Source: Actinomycetota bacterium (GTDB taxonomy: Bacteria > Actinomycetota > Thermoleophilia > UBA2241). Taken from it: a DNA stretch of 14,623 nucleotides. The DNA lies in assembly GCA_026392265.1 (NCBI GenBank), contig JAPLCL010000323.1, positions 1 to 14,623 of the forward strand, given 5' to 3'. Each line of letters starts with the position of its first letter. Positions within the stretch are counted from its first letter, which is position 1. Shown in pieces: positions 11,830 through 14,623 of this stretch. Below the pieces are notes generated by a model, which saw only the letters and a program-made list of their open reading frames with translations, was not told the DNA's origin and searched no databases. The translations under genes were made by a program, and so were the position numbers.

Positions 11830-13396
11830 GGGCTTCCTCCTGTGGGCCGGCCTTGAGCCGCTCGACGGCGGCCGGCAGGAACTGGATGACGTCGCCGGCG
11901 ACCATGCCCTCAGTGCCCACGGCGTTCTCGGCGGCGAGGTCGGCGGCAAGGCCGTGAAGGTAGGCGCCGAGGCAGGCCGCCTCCGTGGCGCCGAGCCCCT
12001 TGGCCAGTTGGGCGACGATGACGCCGCTGAGCACGTCGCCCGTGCCCGGCGTGGCCAGGCCGGGGTTGCCGGTCGGGACGACATAGGCCCGTCCCGACGG
12101 ATCGGCGACGATGGTCGCCTCGCCCTTGAGGAGCACCGTCGCGCCGCTGCGCTGCGCGGCGGAACGCACGCCCTCGAGACGCTGGGCCGCGACTTCGTCG
12201 GCCGGAAGGCCGAGCAGGCGGCCCAGCTCGCCCTCATGAGGCGTGAGCACCGTCGGCATCCTGCGATCGGCCAGGAGCTCAGGGCGGTCGCCGAGCGCGT
12301 AGAGTCCGTCGGCGTCCAGGAGCAGCGGCCGGTCAACGCCGAGCAGCTCGCGCACCAGAAGCTGCGCCTCATCGGCGCGGCCCAGGCCAGGCCCCACGGC
12401 CACGGCGTTGAGCCCCGCCGCCTGCGCGAACAGCGCGCTGCGCGCCGCCGCCGTGAACTGACCGGCGGCGCCGGGCACCTCGACGGTGATGACCTCGAGG
12501 AACGGCTTCTCGCCGCCCGCCCCCTGCGGCAGGGCGGCGTGCACCAGCCCTGCCCCTGCGCGCAGCGCCGCCATCGCGGCCATATGGGCGGCGCCGGTCA
12601 TGCCTCTCGAGCCGCCGACCACGAGCACGGTACCGACCGAACGCTTGTGATCGAGCACGCCCTTGAGCACCAGGAGCGGTGCCAGACCGTCCTCGGTGAG
12701 CAGCCAGACGTCGGCGTCGTGATCGCAGAGCGGCGGGATGCCGATCGGCGAGACGACGACCTCGCCGCTGAACGTCCCGCCGGGCGTGACAAAGTGGCCG
12801 ATCTTGGCGGCATGAAGCGCCACAGTGAGATCGGCGAAGACCGCCGGACCGTGGATGGCGCCGGTGCTGGCCCCCACTCCGCTGGCGACGTCTACGCTGA
12901 CCACCGCGCCGGGGGCCTCGTTGATGAGCTCGATAGCCGCCGCGGCGGCGCCCTTGGCCTCCCCCGTGAACCCCGTGCCGAAGATCGCGTCGACGACCAC
13001 GTCGGCCATCTCGACGATCATGATGGCGTCCTCGGCGGGAGCGCCCTCGGCGTCGAACGCCTCGCGGACATCGACGCCCAGCTTGCCGAGGATGTCGAGA
13101 TTGAGCTTGGCGTCGCCGGCGTACTCGCCGGCGGGGGCCAGCGTGAACACGGTGACCTCCACGCCGGCGTTGAAGAGCTCGCGGGCCACCACAAAGCCGT
13201 CGCCGCCGTTGTTGCCCTTGCCGGCGAACACGACGGCCTCCTCGGGCTCATACCGCTCGAGGATCTCCTCGGCGACCGCCAGCCCGGCGCGCTCCATCAG
13301 ATGACCGCCGGGGATGCCGACGCCCTGGATGGCGGTCACGTCGATGTGCCGCATGACGTCCGCGGTGTACAGGCCGAGCAGCAGAGACTCATCCAT
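11816..13396 (-). CDS. nnr: Bifunctional NAD(P)HX epimerase / ADP-dependent NAD(P)HX dehydratase
   Basis: Nnr repairs hydrated NADH and NADPH. The YjeF N-terminal domain (about 1-220) epimerises NAD(P)HX, and the ribokinase-fold C-terminal domain (about 230-515) dehydrates the S form using ADP. Seen are GKGNNGGDGFVVAR (59-72) and VDAIFGTGF (135-143) in the first domain. The second has VGTVLVVGGSRGMTGA, LDADGL (360-365), TPHEGE (385-390) and the catalytic NPGLATPGTGDVLSG with Asp454. Length 526 is normal for the fusion. The ATG at 13396 is preceded by AAGGAGG with 6 bases between and overlaps acpS by 8 bases. The ADP-dependent type is inferred from the family. Confidence 0.96.
   Translation of the reverse strand: MDESLLLGLYTADVMRHIDVTAIQGVGIPGGHLMERAGLAVAEEILERYEPEEAVVFAGKGNNGGDGFVVARELFNAGVEVTVFTLAPAGEYAGDAKLNLDILGKLGVDVREAFDAEGAPAEDAIMIVEMADVVVDAIFGTGFTGEAKGAAAAAIELINEAPGAVVSVDVASGVGASTGAIHGPAVFADLTVALHAAKIGHFVTPGGTFSGEVVVSPIGIPPLCDHDADVWLLTEDGLAPLLVLKGVLDHKRSVGTVLVVGGSRGMTGAAHMAAMAALRAGAGLVHAALPQGAGGEKPFLEVITVEVPGAAGQFTAAARSALFAQAAGLNAVAVGPGLGRADEAQLLVRELLGVDRPLLLDADGLYALGDRPELLADRRMPTVLTPHEGELGRLLGLPADEVAAQRLEGVRSAAQRSGATVLLKGEATIVADPSGRAYVVPTGNPGLATPGTGDVLSGVIVAQLAKGLGATEAACLGAYLHGLAADLAAENAVGTEGMVAGDVIQFLPAAVERLKAGPQEEAHEHH
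11836..11841 (-). promoter_or_regulatory. Strong Shine-Dalgarno of the CBS gene
   Basis: AGGAGG on the minus strand, 6 bases ahead of ATG 11829 and inside the last codons of nnr. It fixes the start within a frame that stays open much further upstream. Confidence 0.7.
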
Positions 13397-13819
13397 CGGC
13401 GTCCTCCTTCAAGGCGGCGGCCACGGCGTAGGCCATGCCGCCGGTATGGCTCAGCGAGACCTCGACACGCGTGACCCCCAGATGGGCGGCGATACGGGCG
13501 ACGTCTCCGTGCAGCGCGACCAGGGGTTTACCTCCGGAGAGTACCTCGATATCGCGCCACACGAACCCGATGATACCGATTCCGAGCGCTTTGCCCACCG
13601 CTTCCTTGGCGGCGAAACGCGCCGCGTAGCGCGGGAAGGGGTCGGCGAAGTCGTCGCAGTAGGCGCGCTCCCGGTCGCTGAACAAACGCGCGTAGGCCTT
13701 CGGCAGGCGCTCCAGCAAGCGCCGGATGCGGGCCGCCTCGATCACGTCGATGCCGAGGCCGAAGAGCAGGCCGCCGGGAGGGATGGCGGGGAACCCGCCC
13801 GCCGTGTGGCCCGTCGCCG

Positions 13820-13823
<4 letters not shown>
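13389..13823 (-). CDS. acpS: Holo-[acyl-carrier-protein] synthase
   Basis: AcpS moves 4'-phosphopantetheine from CoA to the serine of acyl carrier protein, switching on fatty acid synthesis. The 144-residue product has GLGIDVIE (Asp26, magnesium ligand), RFAAKEAVGKAL with Lys73 and Glu74, DIEVLSGGKP and the ending SLSHTGGMAYA. The ATG at 13823 sits in the glmS stop (ATGA). It places about 20 flexible residues before the usual start of the fold. The frame open further upstream is glmS out of phase. The neighbour nnr is a classic acpS partner in Gram-positive genomes. It uses CoA, whose precursor is made with PanC, encoded about 8 kb away on the other strand. Confidence 0.96.
13403..13409 (-). 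promoter_or_regulatory. Strong Shine-Dalgarno of nnr
   Basis: AAGGAGG on the minus strand, 6 bases ahead of ATG 13396 and inside the end of acpS. Together with the CBS site it suggests that these two genes are translated at a high independent rate, while acpS, tsaB, rimI and mutM rely on overlap coupling. Confidence 0.7.

Positions 13824-14623
<800 letters not shown>

Noticed and set aside
11639..13474. Long plus-strand open frame of 611 codons opposite nnr and the CBS gene
   Set aside because: A shadow frame with His/Arg/Gly-rich composition and no recognisable domain; the minus strand carries the real genes.

Overview
The window is a compact, very GC-rich (by eye about 70%) stretch of bacterial chromosome. 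Nearly every base is coding, most neighbouring genes overlap by 1 to 17 bases (ATGA, GTGA and TGATG junctions), and GTG and TTG starts are frequent. The gene order glmS, acpS, nnr, alr and the set tsaE, tsaB, rimI, tsaD recall the well-known actinobacterial wall/tRNA-modification cluster. I infer a member of Actinomycetota, perhaps a deep lineage such as Thermoleophilia or a Coriobacteriia relative. That placement rests on gene order, composition and start usage only. I saw no rRNA, tRNA, CRISPR array, insertion sequence, phage gene or integrase.

Layout. (1) Bases 1-3073, minus strand, read right to left: an FmdB-type zinc ribbon protein, a type 4 uracil-DNA glycosylase, tsaE, tsaB, rimI, and tsaD cut by the left edge. 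(2) Bases 3074-3246: a divergent promoter region with a plus-strand promoter candidate, an imperfect palindrome and a minus-strand -10 box placed for leaderless transcription of the fmdB gene. (3) Bases 3247-7256, plus strand: a Rossmann/DUF2520 protein, panC, a YjbQ/UPF0047 protein, a fused hexulose-6-phosphate synthase/RraA-like protein, and a small acidic protein of unknown function. (4) Bases 7258-14623, minus strand, read right to left: glmS (cut by the right edge), acpS, nnr (fused epimerase/dehydratase), a CBS-pair protein, alr, cca, mutM and a DUF123 GIY-YIG-like protein. The last gene meets block 3 tail to tail with a single base between the two stop codons.

How the genes work together. 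GlmS and Alr feed peptidoglycan precursor synthesis. AcpS and PanC sit at the two ends of the pantothenate, CoA and 4'-phosphopantetheine route. Nnr repairs hydrated NAD(P)H. TsaB, TsaD and TsaE build the t6A37 modification of tRNA, Cca completes tRNA 3' ends, and RimI acetylates a ribosomal protein. UDG and MutM start base-excision repair of uracil and oxidised purines.

Most of the window is ordinary housekeeping. The parts that deserve a second look are the translationally coupled YjbQ and HPS-RraA pair inside a pan operon, the DUF2520-panC coupling, the C-terminal QLGLF peptide on the UDG, the small acidic protein, and the way a plus-strand block splits a normally contiguous minus-strand cluster.
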